Shown here: positions 1 through 14,010 of the stretch, piece by piece
Position numbering within the stretch: position 1 is the stretch's first letter
Layout: each line of letters starts with the position of its first letter
Assembly (NCBI GenBank): GCA_018907035.1
Contig: JACCIC010000035.1
Location: forward strand, 1,440,001 to 1,504,000
Direction: 5' to 3'
Length of the DNA stretch: 64,000 bases
DNA from: Sycobia sp. Sy_11
Taxonomy: Eukaryota; Arthropoda; Insecta; Hymenoptera; Epichrysomallidae
Position numbers and translations under genes: made by a program
Notes under the pieces: model-generated
The model's database searches: none
What the model was told of the DNA's origin: nothing
What the model saw: the letters and a program-made list of their open reading frames with translations, nothing else

Positions 1-1331
1 CTCGAAATCCTCCGTTCTTTTTTTAAATAAGTTTGAATAAACAGCTTCATTTGCCTCGATAAACAAATTATGACCTCACGAATACGCTAATTTTATAACT
101 GCCGAGTAAATCTCGGTCGTTTTTCTCGCCGCTTTCCGACGATCCGTTTAATGGTTGAAAAAAAAGTTACAGAACCAGATTAAATTGCAATAAACAAATT
201 TAATTACTCATGAAGCGAAGCCGGAGGAAGAGGGGAGGCTGCCTATAACGAGAAATCGTAATTGAAAAGTAAATTATTAAAGTTCTGCACACTCGGCGGT
301 GGAACGCTAGCAGGGGGAAGGGGTGTCGTCGTTTTTTTCTCTCTTCCTTATGCTTTACCGCACTTTCGATAGAACTTTTAATATCCTAATTGGACATCAT
401 TCATCGTCGCGGATTCACGAGCAAAGAAACGCGCGCGCGGGCGCGCTCGGACGCATTAAATCCCAATAGGGTGAGAGAGAGAGAGAGAGTGGGGGGACGA
501 GGGAGAGCGGTGCGTATCGAACGGGGTATAAGCGCCTCCGCTTCGCGTATAATACGTTTGCGTATGTACGGGGGGAGATATATATATATATATATAGATC
601 GCGTGGAAAAAGTTCTGTCCGTCGCAATTTTCCTTAGACAATGGGGTGTTCGCCCCGAGGCCCGGCTGCTTAAGGGACATTTGCTTATCGGGCGGCCGCG
701 CGAGTTTTCGGCCCCAGCCGCGCTCGTTGTACGTGCGATATTTAAAATTAATCCCTCCTTTGTGCCGACTCGCTGTCGTTCGCTCTCTCGGTACGTATGT
801 GTGCGTCTGTCTGTCTGTCTTTTTATCGTGCCGATATGGAGTCGTATAAATTTTACTCCATTATATTCGTCCCTGGGCGACGCGCTCGGCTCGAGGGTCG
901 AGATGCAGAAGAGAAAGAGAAAAAGAAGAGAGAGAGAGAGAGAGAAAACGCGAGGGGGTTCCGCAAGCTCTCGGGTTTCCTACTCTTTTTGTCTCATCGC
1001 GGCTTCGAATCACGATGCGCAACCGAGACAGAAACACCAGGGACGGAAAGGCTTTCATTTCGAATCCTCAATCACCGCCGGTGATCAATCACAATTGAAC
1101 TCGGGGGCAGGGGGAGTTAAAAAAGAGAGGTGAGACGCGCGGCAAAGAGGGGTAGAGGGAGGCAAGGGCGCCAGAGACAGCAGTAACAGAAAACGCTCGA
1201 GTGCTGCACGTGTGCGGAGCTCTTCAAGAGAGTTGCATATGATTGAAAGAAGAAATCGTCGCTCGTGCTGAATCATTCGAACTCTTATATTTTTCCGAAG
1301 CATCTTCTTCCAGCAAGTTCGATGTTGCTTG

Positions 1332-1334
<3 letters not shown>

Positions 1335-1391
<57 letters not shown>
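1335..1391. repeat. (TA)n microsatellite
   Basis: An uninterrupted run of about 28 TA units. Confidence 0.97.
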
Positions 1392-1393
<2 letters not shown>

Positions 1394-1744
1394 CTTTGCA
1401 ACTGCGAATTCTGTTTATCCAGAGAAACATATTTCATTTGGAATTAAATTAAAATGTACAATCCACTGTATTTGTTTACTGGTGGTTGGAAAAATGTATT
1501 GGTTACATATGTGGTAAATTTTTAGTACTAATAAAAATATCCAAAAGCACTATAAAATTTGCATGTAGGCAATATATTTTAGCCGATCTGTTACTCCTAC
1601 ATTAAGTAGAGAAGGTATGTCGCTAGTCAGCCTGTGGAGTTAGGGGTTTGTGTACGGCAAAGGGTCGAGATAAAGAAAAAGGAGAGAAAGAGAGCAGGGC
1701 CAAAGAGGTTCTGGGAGCGGGGATGGAGTTGGAGAGAGAAAGAA

Positions 1745-1748
<4 letters not shown>

Positions 1749-1790
<42 letters not shown>
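1749..1790. repeat. (TA)n microsatellite
   Basis: About 21 TA units. Confidence 0.97.
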
Positions 1791-1791
<1 letters not shown>

Positions 1792-2196
1792 CAGAACGAG
1801 ACGGAGCGCGGCGAAGCATCGCAACGGTCTGGAGAGTTAGCTTTTGATGCTACCCCCTCACCCCAACCCGAGGTTCGAAGGATAATGCACAAACCAAAGG
1901 ATAATTCCCGATACGGGGACGAAATCCGGAGACCGTGCGAGAGGGGCAAAAAACTCTTATTTAAAAATGTATTTACCGTCTGGCTCGCGCGCGGGCGGTG
2001 GCAAGGATCGTCGTCCAGCCGCCTGGAAAGTTCGCTTTGCCTCAGCATCTATATAACGGGGGAAAAAGTGAGAGAGATAACGATAGAGAGAGAGAGAGAG
2101 CATATGGGGCTTTGTGTGCCCAGCCGTATAGGTCGGAAGCCGCGTTCACCGACGTTGGGACGACCACATTTAATAAATTACACGTACTCTTTTTCT

Positions 2197-2200
<4 letters not shown>

Positions 2201-2252
<52 letters not shown>
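2201..2252. repeat. (TA)n microsatellite
   Basis: About 26 units; shorter TA and CA runs follow at 2326-2395. Confidence 0.97.
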
Positions 2253-2258
<6 letters not shown>

Positions 2259-2667
2259 TAGTGTCTCGCCCTCTTTCCCTCTCATATCCCCGAGCGCAGC
2301 TCAGTAAGCCCAAACCTACAAGATACATATATATATATATATATATGCACACACACACATATATAGATTAAAAAAAAAAAATATATATATATATAGACCT
2401 CGAATGACAAACGCGCACAAGATAGTATGTTTTTGGCGCACCGATTCGCATTAGTCGATGTGTAAAAGGCTCCCTTCCATCCGCGTATCCCGGGCCTGTA
2501 TTCATCTGCACGTCGAAAATCCAGAGCACAGACTGCTCGGCTAGGCAAGCAGGATCTCCGTCGAAACGTGAAATCGTAATAATTAAGGCAAAGTTTGTAC
2601 GGCGACGCGGGCCAGGTTACGTATATATAGTATGCCGAACCACGACCGCGCTCTCTTTGCCTCCGCC

Positions 2668-2668
<1 letters not shown>

Positions 2669-2725
<57 letters not shown>
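2669..2725. repeat. (TA)n microsatellite
   Basis: About 28 units. Confidence 0.97.
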
Positions 2726-2727
<2 letters not shown>

Positions 2728-5700
2728 GACAAAAATCAGCGTTCCGTTAGAACGCGATCGTCCGGTCTCGATTTCCGAAGGACGTGGAAAGCGATAAAGC
2801 CGATACCTGCAGCGCGTGGCTCTTTTGTTTTATTATTCGACTTTTTTTTTTATTTTTAATCACCTCCCTCAAATCGTGCGGCCAGCCGCGCTCGAAGCCT
2901 GTATTATATCGTTTTCTTCCTTTATCGGGATTATCGATGCTCGACACCTGCGAAAATCTCGCTTTTCAACGCTGCTCTCATTATCGAGTTTCCGATATTG
3001 TAAAGTAAAATTAGCCGATTTGCAATGCTTCGATTGATAAAACTTCGTGACGCTTCGTTGATTTATGTCGTTGCACTGGTGTACGAATTTCGAATGAATT
3101 GCATTGAGCGAGCTGCGTCTAAGCAACCGAACGGAGAGATTTTTAGATAGTCGCGTCTATATGCGCACAAGAACCGAGTAAAATTCGAGGGCGGCGAAGC
3201 TACTTCATGTTTTGCAAACTCATTAGGGTATATTCGATGCCGGGAGTCCCATTAATGAAAATATTAATCTATGGAAAGAGAGTATAGAGCCTTAGGGATG
3301 GGCGGGGGTCGAGGGGGGGGCGGAGGGGGAGGGGGCGAGAGATAGCGAAGAGACGACGGTTGCGCGTATGATTCATGGCAGCGTCGTTAGCCGATCCGAA
3401 CTCTCCGCGAAGCGCCCGACCGCATTGTAGACGAACGTATCTGGGATAGATGGATGAAATGTAACTATCAAAGTTGGCAATCGCGGCGCACCGTGGTCGC
3501 ATTCTCCTTCGCCTCTCTTTCTCTTTCCGTTCTTTCCCTTTTCCTCCTCCTCCTCCTCCTCTACCTCCTCCTCCTCGCTATTCGCCTCTCTTTCGTTTCC
3601 TCTCTCATTTCCTTCGTTCTCCTCTCTCACTCTCTCTCTCTCTCTCTCTCCCATTCTCTCATCCTACCGTTGCTCACAATTTATATTATGGACGGGCTGC
3701 GCATATAATTAATTTAATTAAACGCCCGCCGTTGAAAATCGTCCTATTAGTTCAGCAACTTTTGCCACTCTCTGCCTCTCGCTCCCACTCTCTCGCTCTC
3801 TTTCTCCCCTCGCTCCGTCGCCGTCTCCTACTCGTCTCATTCACTCTCGTTCGGGCTCTCTCACCCCTCCCCCCCTCCGAGCTCGTTTCGTACATCTCGG
3901 GCTCTTGATTCCCTGCCCCCCCCCTCCCGACTGCCCTGCCCCCTCGTTCTATATACGTCGCGAGCGTCGCGCGCGCCCTGTATGTATACCTGCGTTCTGC
4001 GCTCGGCGTCTCGTTTGTTTCTCTTGCCCTCTCCCGCTCTCTTTTCGTCGTCGCCAAGCGCACATCACGTACATTCGAAAAAGTTCGGTGAGGTTCTCTT
4101 TATGCCGAGCAACTTTGTGCCGATGCCGCGCGCACCCCCGCGGTCGCTCGTCAGGCGCTCGATCGACGGGCAGACGCGTTAATTTGCCCGCAGCGGTGGT
4201 CCGGTCGCGCGCCTTCGACCGTGCGAGGCGGGTCGCCTCGAAGGAGGAGGAAACGCAAAAAGTTTAATAGGATCGTCCAAACGGGATTGGGGGGAGGAGG
4301 GAGGGGAGAGGCGAAAGACAGCGCTGAGAAGATGCGCGACATAAGAGGGGTGGGGTGCACACCGAACGAGAAGGTGGGGGGGGGGCATCGAGATTGGTGG
4401 TGAAGAGACGGGGGTGGAACGAGGCGAGGCGATCCCTTCAAAGTCTGCTCGTAAACGCGCGCTTAAAGCCACGTACCAAGTTGGGAGGAACGGCGAGTGG
4501 CGTGCAGGACGAAATCGCCGGGGCGAAAGGCGATCGGGCTGCGGCGGAAACTGTTTCGATACGTCACTCCCAGGATACCGTATCTCGGATATCGGTACGA
4601 GCACCGCTCGAATTGGATCGCGTGCTCGAGCTCGCGTTTCGTTTATTCGACTCTTTTTGGCAACATTTTCCGGATTTGCTGGACTTTTGACGATTTCAAG
4701 AAGTTCAGGATTTTTAATTTCTTCTCTACAGAGCTCCATTGTAGAATTAATTGTACAGGTTGAAAATACAAGAATAAATGTGAAATTCTATTAAATGTCA
4801 ATGGAATCAGTAGGTATATATCGGTGATACGCATATGAAAGAGCAGTAAGAACGACTGACTGTCAGTAGCCGATAGATAGGATTGCGCGTGATTTCCGCC
4901 TCTCGGTCGACCGGCTCCGCCGATAATGTGCGGGAACGGTCGTTCGTATTGTTAACTCGAGTAGACTCGAAAGGACCGCTGGACGGACCGGAATTCTTGG
5001 TTCGACGCTCGAGAACGTTTGGTCGGGTGTAGATTGCCGATGGTCGAGGAGGAGGGCGCCCTCGCGTCTCTATCTTCCTCGCTCGCCGCCACCCCCCCCT
5101 CTTCCCCTCGCACTCTTTCTCACCATCTGTTGTCTCACTTCGAGAGTTCGAGTACTTTAAACCGCCTATCGGTATCCCCGAGGGTATTTCATTGACGCGA
5201 GAGTAGTTATATAGGCTTTCCTATAGATTTGCTAGTTAGTAACAAAATAAACCCGAAGATTATTTTTTATTTTAAGATTTACCATTTATGAATTTTCAAA
5301 AGATCACTAATCGTAACATAGAAGTTAGTCTGGTATAAAATGAAAAAAAAAACAAGTTTTGAAATCATTATCAATAAAATAGAAGTCTAATGAATGCTGC
5401 GCGATCTCGTCTGTATCGAATAGTCTTACGTCATAATTCGAACTGTTTGATAACTAAGTAATATATTTGACGACCATTTGAGATATCGACTCCGTGCTAG
5501 ATGAATTGATATATGTGTACTATTGGTACAGCGTGACAAATTTTCATTATCTCGGCGATAGGTTATAAAGCCGTCGATCAGGCCATTGCTCGAATGGTCT
5601 TTTTGTATAAAAATAGAGAACCAACAGGGACCGTATGACCTTTTTATCAATGTACTGTCTGGTTGCTAATGATTTAATAATTAAAAACAAATTGATATGA

Positions 5701-8700
5701 CTAAATATTTTCTGTTCTCTTGGCTAAAAATAACTTCATTTGTATGAAGATTAATTAGTTATTTACATATTTTGCCAGCCGCTCTATGCGTTCTCAAATA
5801 AATATTAAGTTTCTCACTGAATATCCTATTTTATATATTAATTTGGAATTTAAGATTCTATTTGTACTGCGCTTAGAATTCAATTGTAAAAAAGCACGAA
5901 TTTGAACTATTAGCGATATCGATATTTTTTCAATCTAATGTGTCAAAGAAATGATCGTCGTTTACACTAATCTCGTTGAATAAAAAAAAAAACTTTAGAG
6001 ATTTTCGGTTAATCGCGTATCCTATTATCGGATTAACTTATATTCTTAGCTTTCAAATCTATAAGATGGGTTCGAGTGTTCAGCTCCAATAAAAATTAAA
6101 GACATAGGAGATAAACGATTTGGTGATCGCTGCCTGCTTCATTTCATCTTTGACTGCCGAACGCTTAAGTTCAGCGATCTAACGGTGCGGGGCATTTCGA
6201 TTCGTTTCGTGAGTCGCGAGAATGTATCGGATTTAAATTGTTTCTTAAAGTTGAAGATTTTAATTGTTTTATTAAGAGTGCTTAAAGTGCCGAATGGTCT
6301 TCGGAAAAAGGCGACATTCCTTTCACCACTCTCGTCGAATTTCGGGAAAAGAAGGCGAGGAACCGTTTATTGCGCCGGTCGGCGAAATCGCCAGGTCGGA
6401 TGTTGAAAGTGCCGTGCGGCGGCAGGCGCGCCCTCGCGCCCCATCGGATCTCCCCGCGAACGACGAGTAAGTTCACGAATTTAATTACCCGCAATTAGAA
6501 TGCAAAACTTTCCTTCTCACAAGCCTACATCCGTATAATCTTTGTCGTAGTCGGGGAACGAGCCAGGCTCGATCAATCGCGTCGCGGTTCCTACGGCCAT
6601 TTGCCGGGCGCGAGCACTGATTGACAACGAAACTTTTCGATCGAGTCCCACCCGCCTCCCGCCCCTACGCCGCCTTTCTTACTTTCGACACGGAAATTAA
6701 ATCGACGTCCTTGGCGTTCAGTAGAAGGGGACGAGCGATTTTTTCAACGATGTAAGATAAACGACTTTGAAGACTTTGTTTTTAATGATCTCGTTGTCTC
6801 CATCCATGAAATATTTTATTTGGATTTCTCAGTGAATTAATTAAGTTGTTTCTCAATTTCTATTTTTATTAGTATACAAAGTAGAAAGCGTTCTTTACCA
6901 ATGGAAAAAATAATAACTGTTTAATCTAGTTCAATTCGCGGTAAATAAAGGCTAAAGAAATTTAAGTTCAAAACTTTGATGAACATAGGCAGTCTAAAAA
7001 GACTGCGATTATAGCAGCAAATAGAGTACAATTTCAACTTTGGAAAGTTCCGTGACCAGCAATAACTTGCGGTGAAGAGTCCGCGTTGTTTGACTATAGA
7101 GAAATAAAACACATACTCGCACATACGCGCATTTATTCGAGGCTAGCTAGGTTTGATTGATTTAGTTGTTCTATCGGCGTGAGAGGGGGGGGGAGGAGGT
7201 TGTGGGGAGAAGAAAAATAGAAAGAAAGGGAAAAAAACAAAGAGCGACGTGAAGAAAGGAGAAGTGGGGGATGGGGGCTTATACCTATCGATGGACGAGA
7301 GTCGAACACGTGTACTATTTGCGGCGCGGGCGCTATAAGCTCCGCGCTCTATGGGGGGAGGAGGTTGAGAGAATCGACGCCGGGGCGTCGCGGCAGTGAT
7401 AGCGAGGGACACATACGTACGCGCGCGGACAGGCGCACCCGGGCTTTTACGTACGTGGCTCACGTGCATCGCGCTCGCGAATGCGAATGAGACACGTCCG
7501 CGCGCCGAGCCGATGCTCGGAATCGAATTCGAATCTCGGGAATTCCGCGGGGGAGGAGGGGGCGATGGGGCGGAGGGGGGGAGGCTTGGGTGCAGGTCAA
7601 GCGAGAGGGGTAAGCCGAAGTAGCCAAGTCCGTATAATCATAAATCACGTTTTGACGCGGGGGCTCTCTCGCGCGAGGCCTCGACGCGGGGAATTCCTGT
7701 CCCTGCGTATAAACGTATATATATATATATATATATATGCGAGAGTCTACCGCCCGCTGAACTTTTGAGCATTCCTGCGAGCCGCCGCTGTAGTGCGGGG
7801 GGGGGGGTAGGATAGTTGACAACGTCGCGCAACTCGAGCCGTAGGAGATTTCAATTTTTCAAGTGCGTCTTCGATCGAACGACTTGGGCGCTCTCCCGAC
7901 CGAGGCGTCGGGCGACCATTATAAACCTAGCTTTTAAATAAACATGAACGACCGACCGATCGCCACGTCATTCTAAGCGCGCTCAAGCTCGCGTCATTAT
8001 AGAGGCGTACTAGAAGGGTATAAGAATGGGGAGGGGGGGGGGAGGAAGGGGTCGACCGCACGGCGTGCAGTCACATGCTGGCGCCCGCGTTACAGCCTAT
8101 CGAGCGCTACAATAACGGATTGATACCGCTCGTGCGCTTCTCGCGCGCCGCGCTCGGGCACGGCGATCGCACAGGTGCGGGCCGATTATTCGGCCGAGTG
8201 TTCTTTGCGAGCGCTCGTATATTGCTGGAATATTGCTAGAAAAATGTTCCGAAATCGTGGGCGAACGGTTCTATTTGCCCGCGATGTGCATAAATTTTAT
8301 ATTCTCAATAAATGGATTGTATTTCTTTAAGAAGGGGACGTATTCCGCGTGATATACGGATCTCGTCTCGCTAATCCCCGCTCTCCGGTGGGTGCGAAAG
8401 CGCTTTCGGCTCCATCGAAATTAAAATGAAAAACGTCGCTTCGAAGATAGAGGGGCGGGGACCGCGCGCGAGAGCTTACGCCACCCCTAATCGTAATCTC
8501 GATTTACGCTCGGTTCTGTTTCTCCAGCGTGGTTGATATCTAGAGTGCCCGAGTCGGATGCGAGAGTAGATAAAGTTTCTCTTGTCGATCGACTGACCCT
8601 GTACCGGAACTGTAACTGAAATTAGCGTCGCGCTATTAGCCGTACGACAGTGAGAAAGAGTGAGAGAGAGAGAGAGAGAGAGAGCATTAACCACTTTCAG

Positions 8701-10893
8701 TAATCGGTTCAATGAATATGCCGTCAATAATTAAACAGAGGCATCGAAGAAGTACATAACGTAAACGTTCTTCGGCGTTTTTTTCTCTCACCTCGCTTCA
8801 TGCACACATGTGTATATTTCTACGTGCTCGAGGCTATCGAAAAAGAGAGGGAAAACGACAGTGCGTCGAAGAAGAAGAAGAGAAAAACACGGGGAGGCGC
8901 GCAGGTGGAGTTGGGATATCGCGTGACCGAGCGCGTCTTGTTATACGCTGCACGGCGGGTTTATCGAGCGGCTATATAAGCAGCAGCCTCGACCGCTTGT
9001 TATTCATTAAAATTGAGCCGAGCCCCGCGTACGGCGCTCGGAATCGAAATTCGAGAGCCGAAGATCGACGATCGGGGCCAATTAATGATCAGCCGAAGAT
9101 CGATCGCGGGGCGGGGGTGCCCGGCGACGGCGTTGTAACGGTAGCGCGCCACCTCGAACAATACGAGCCACCGCGAGCGGAGTTCTCGGGGGCTGGAGGG
9201 CGAGCTGGAGCTGGAAAAGTGAAGGCGAACGGGTGTAACGTTGCGGAAAATTAATCGTGTCCAATATATACCGGAGGGAGCTATATGTCCCGTATTATGC
9301 TCCCCGACCTTCTCGCCGGCGCTCTGCCCGCGAGGTTTTCGTCTTCGCGATGGGGCCGTATCCCCCCGCGCGCTACTACGCAACCACCGCCACCACCACG
9401 CAGCCCAATGAATATCACCGGGCCGACGGAGGAACCGGTAATTTTCGCGCGATTTTATGGGAATTTAAGAATAATTCAATTAGGAGCCGGGGATCAGTTT
9501 CCCAGATATGCTAATTCGGCAGTCGGGAAAAAGGTGGAAGAAGAGAACAGAGGAGCCGAGTCGAAGGTGGAAGGAGCGTGGAAGGAGGAAGGCGGAGAGG
9601 CGACGCTGCGATGGGGAGGAAAGCTCCCGATAGGAGCGCGCTGCACTAACTACGGGTTATAGGTGGAGCTCTGGGGGGAGGGCGGGCGGAGGCAGGGGAG
9701 GGGGTTAAGGCGTTCGTTCGTTCGGCTTCAATTTAAAAATCCAATCTTCAATAATCGTTTGCGCAGTGCCCCCGCGCACCCGCGCCCGACCAACCGGGGT
9801 CGCAGCCAGAGACAGAGAAGGAGGGCGACAGAGATCTTGGGCAAATATACGGCGCGCGCGCTCGCGCGCCGCTCCAACCGTATAGTCCGCCTTTAGCCTC
9901 TCGGCCTCATTTTCATTCGGTCTGATTAAATTCATTAGTTTAATAGCCGGGTATCAATATCAAGCGAGCCGAGTGATTTCTTCTTCTTCCTCTTCTTCTT
10001 CTTCGTCTGATCCTGCTCCACCTCCGCCTCCTCCATCTCGGCTGCGCCTCGACGTTTTTCATTCTTCTCCGATAGGCCACCCTCGGGGACCGGCCCCCGT
10101 CCTGCGAGGGTGAGAGGTGGGCGAACCTCGCCAACGGATCTTAATAAAATTCCAAAAAATTGCTTGTTTAACCAAGCGAGCCGCCGCAAGTCGAGAAAAC
10201 GGAGGCAACTCGGTCGCAACTTATCTTTGTCTCACCAATCGAGCGGTTAGATTTTCACGATTTTGCGTCTACTTTCGAAATAGAAAAAGCCGAAGAGGCG
10301 TACAGCGAAAATAATTTGCTCTTTGTTGTTTATGAGAAGAAACTAACATCGCAACGGAAAACATTCCCCCCCCCCCTTCCAATTGCTCGACATCGGGGAG
10401 GCAACGTACAGCGGATTCCGAACGAGTGACTGGGTAAAAAAGGGCAACGAGAAAAGCTCGATCTCGCGGAGCCGGAGCGGAGCTTGATAAAACTCCAGGT
10501 AAACACTGGTTAGTCCGATTAAACTGAGATATTCTAATGCGCGAGGAGCGTAGCGGCCCCCCAGGGTGCCATGACCGTTCTATCGGTTCCCTGTATCTTA
10601 CAGGAAACTAATGCCCGCGCCTGTAAAACTCCCCGCCGTAAAAATATATATTCCCGCCTGGCCAATAGGCGCGGCGCACCCCCTCGCCCTCCCCCCCCCG
10701 CCGAGTCTCGCGGGCGGACTCACTCGCCTCCGGAAATTCGAATCTTTCTTTTATTTGCCGAGGGAACGGGAATGTATGCAAATTGTAGATTTCCTTGCGC
10801 GCAACCTTTCGCGCAATTAAACCGCCCCGATGGGCCATCGATTTCGTCAATTTTCCTTTTTCCCCTAACGAAGACTCGAGTTTTATATAAACC

Positions 10894-10953
<60 letters not shown>

Positions 10954-10973
10954 TATATATATACCCGAGCCAG
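10894..10973. repeat. (TA)n microsatellite with palindromic flanks
   Basis: About 24 central units, flanked by CCTATATATA on the left and TAGGTATATATA on the right, so the whole forms an extended palindrome. Confidence 0.93.
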
Positions 10974-11506
10974 CCGTTCCCGCATGCGCCCGCGCGCAAC
11001 GAGCCGAAGTTGCTCAAAGCTATTTAGGCATATATATAGAACGATTCCCAGCCGCGTCCGCTGTGGGAGCGCTGAATTTTCAAGTCACCCGCGAGTCTTT
11101 GGGAAATATTCAGGCTTCGCCGCGGCAAGAAAGGGACAATTAAAAGATGCCCCGTTCCGATCCCGTTAATCGTTAACATTACTGGACAAAAGGTCCGCAT
11201 TCCCGGCTCTCTCGCGCGCGCGCGCGCGCGCCAATCTTATCGGCAGCGGGAGGACCGACGCGCAATTGGCGCGGATTCGCGAGCGTTGCGCGTCGAGACA
11301 CCGCGTCGACCGCCGCTCGCTCCCTCGAACAACGTCGATACGGGCCCGACGACGCGCCCGGGCGCGCGAGAACATCGGCGCGTCTTTGTATACGCGGTGA
11401 AGTGACTCGGGGTTGGAGAAGACGGGACCCGGGGGGGGGGAGGGAGGTCCGGGCGTTCCGGACGTGGGGCCGTGGCGAGCAGCGCGTTCTCCGTGCCCCG
11501 CGCGCA

Positions 11507-11544
<38 letters not shown>

Positions 11545-12672
11545 CATTCTCCAAATGACACTAATCGCCTTCCTTTATCTTCCCACGGTTCGCGGCGAGC
11601 CGATAAAAACCGCCGGCGGGCGGCGGCGGCGGCGGTGCGCGGACGAGTGTACGGAACCATCGGCCGCGCGATCCCCCCTCCCCTCCCTCATTCTCGCTAC
11701 TATTCGTCTCTGTCTCCGTTGCACTCTCTCGCGGGAAGCCTTCCTCCCGTTTATACACTAACGGCGACGATTCGATAATTATTTCTACATTTCTCTAATA
11801 ACTCCATGTCCTTTGCTTCACCGATCTCCCGTCGCTTTGATCTTTCTTCTCTCCGGGCTTCGGTCTGCGAAGTTTCGCCTCGAAATTTTTTCTCCGTCCC
11901 AAATCGCTCCCGAACTCTTCTCCGGCCCCGCGCAATTTTTCCACGACCATCTCGAGATCCGCCTATTCTCTCCTCCCTCCAGCGCTGCTCTCACGTACGT
12001 CTATCGTGCGTCATACGCGCTCGCGTTTTGCCTTCGCTCGAAACATTATCGATCGTCGGATTACGAAAAAGCGCGAATTATCGCGACGGCCTCGCGCTCG
12101 CGGGGGCCTCGCCTTTAATTCGTGCGGGCATTGCGCGTACGAGCGGCGTCGACGCAGTCAACGACCGATCGGCCAATCAGTGCCTCCGCAAGGATATTGG
12201 CGATTTCGTTCTCCTCGTCTTCGTTCGCGATGCGCGCGGTGCCGCGCCGCCGTGCGTCCCGGCCGCTGTAGTCGGGGCCCCTCGAACGCCGCCACCACGG
12301 GGTCATTGTAACCGCGCGATTACTACCGCTCGAAGCCACCCGCATCATTCGTACCGCGGCTGCCTCGCCGCATACCTCCTACGCGTTCGTTCATTTTCTC
12401 TCCCTCGCGCTCGCACGCGTTCGGTCGAACGGTCTCCTCCTTCCTCGATAACTCACAGTATGCGTAATGCGCAGGAGCGGGGCCCTTGCGCGATTTATAC
12501 ATATACATTTATGTATGTATTTGAGCTCCTGTTATAGAATCCGGGTATTATCGATACGGGCCGAGCGACGCGGTGGCCTGCCTGACGCGCGTCGCGAACG
12601 TATAAACGAGAGCATTATGTCAGCGAGCCGATGAGCGCAGCCTCTGCAGCGCGCCGCTCGCACACGGCCGGC

Positions 12673-12700
12673 CCTCGAAGTGTAATCAATCACTTCGAGG
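12673..12700. repeat. Perfect 10-bp inverted repeat with a TAATCAAT loop
   Basis: CCTCGAAGTG and CACTTCGAGG are exact reverse complements separated by TAATCAAT. The loop contains ATCAAT, which fits the ATCRAT site bound by CUT/CUX proteins. It could be a protein-binding palindrome or a small hairpin. Confidence 0.6.
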
Positions 12701-12818
12701 TCCCGCGCTCGATTCCTATGGAAGCCTTAGCACACTTAAACGCTTCCCATCAGCTTCGCTAAGCAGCGCGTCGAGAGCGTCACGCACTGTAGGGGGTTTT
12801 AGTTCCAACATAAACACA

Positions 12819-12821
<3 letters not shown>

Positions 12822-12866
<45 letters not shown>
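12822..12866. repeat. (TA)n microsatellite
   Basis: About 22 units. Confidence 0.97.
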
Positions 12867-12869
<3 letters not shown>

Positions 12870-13336
12870 GATCCGATAAGTAATATTTGGAAGTCATAGC
12901 AGAGACTGGGATGTTTCTTCTCTTCGCTCGCTTATCTCGTATTGCCTAAGTTCTGTACATCGCTTCGAATCAATAGCTATATATGAATCTGATAACAGTT
13001 TTATAATCAAGCTTTTTTTTTAAAAAAGAAAAAGCTAAAATACTAATATTATATTGGCTACAGTTTATAGCTGTTCTATAAAAAATCTTAAAATCGACAC
13101 GTAGACACATATATCGTTCATTGTCTTTATTAAATATCTCACTGCGGCAGCGAAGAGGCGACCGCATGATTAGGAAGCAATAAAGTTGCTTCTTCGAATT
13201 CCCATTTAAAATTTTGTCCAATTCACGCCGAGAGAGATACAGGGGGGAGAGAGATGAGCGCCTCATCTATATATACATATATACGTATGTATACACATGT
13301 ACATATATTACGCTGTAAACTAACGGACAGTAATCC

Positions 13337-13339
<3 letters not shown>

Positions 13340-13386
<47 letters not shown>
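13340..13386. repeat. (TA)n microsatellite
   Basis: About 23 units. Confidence 0.97.
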
Positions 13387-13388
<2 letters not shown>

Positions 13389-13617
13389 TCTTCTGCCTTC
13401 GTTCGTTCGGCAATAGCCACGGCTTTTCTCCGCTCGTGTACGCGTGTGCGCTCATCGTCTCGCGATCGTAAAACCGTATTTATCCGCGGCGTGCTCGCTT
13501 TTGTTTAGTTTTCTCGTTTACATTGCTCCTACATATGTATATATACATATATAGAACCTCGCCCCTTCCGCGCCCGAGCACGCTCTCTTTCTTTATCAGA
13601 TCTTCCGCGTGTGCTAG

Positions 13618-13620
<3 letters not shown>

Positions 13621-13679
<59 letters not shown>
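13621..13679. repeat. (TA)n microsatellite
   Basis: About 29 units, 235 bases after the previous array. Confidence 0.97.
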
Positions 13680-13685
<6 letters not shown>

Positions 13686-13965
13686 CATGATGTGCGCGTG
13701 CGACAGAGAGAAGAAAAGATCTATGTGAGAGGAAGAGAAAGAAGCAGATATGGTGTCATTGGGAGCAGAAGGGGGAGAAAGTGTCATAGAGCGAAGCAGA
13801 CTCGTTGCTTCTCCTGTGCGTTCCCTTTTTACAGGCTGTGTACGCGCCATTATAAATTCGAGGCAATAGTCGCCTATCCGTTGCCTGCCAGGCGCGCGGG
13901 CGAGCAGGGCTCCTCTCGATGCGCCCGTATGAGCTTCGATGCTGATAAAAAAAGCCTTACTATCA

Positions 13966-13968
<3 letters not shown>

Positions 13969-14008
<40 letters not shown>
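13969..14008. repeat. (CT)n microsatellite
   Basis: About 20 TC units. Confidence 0.96.

Positions 14009-14010
<2 letters not shown>

Noticed and set aside
10490..10510. CTCCAG|GTAAAC as a recursive splice site
   Set aside because: It has no polypyrimidine tract before the CAG, and the donor is weaker than at 16351.
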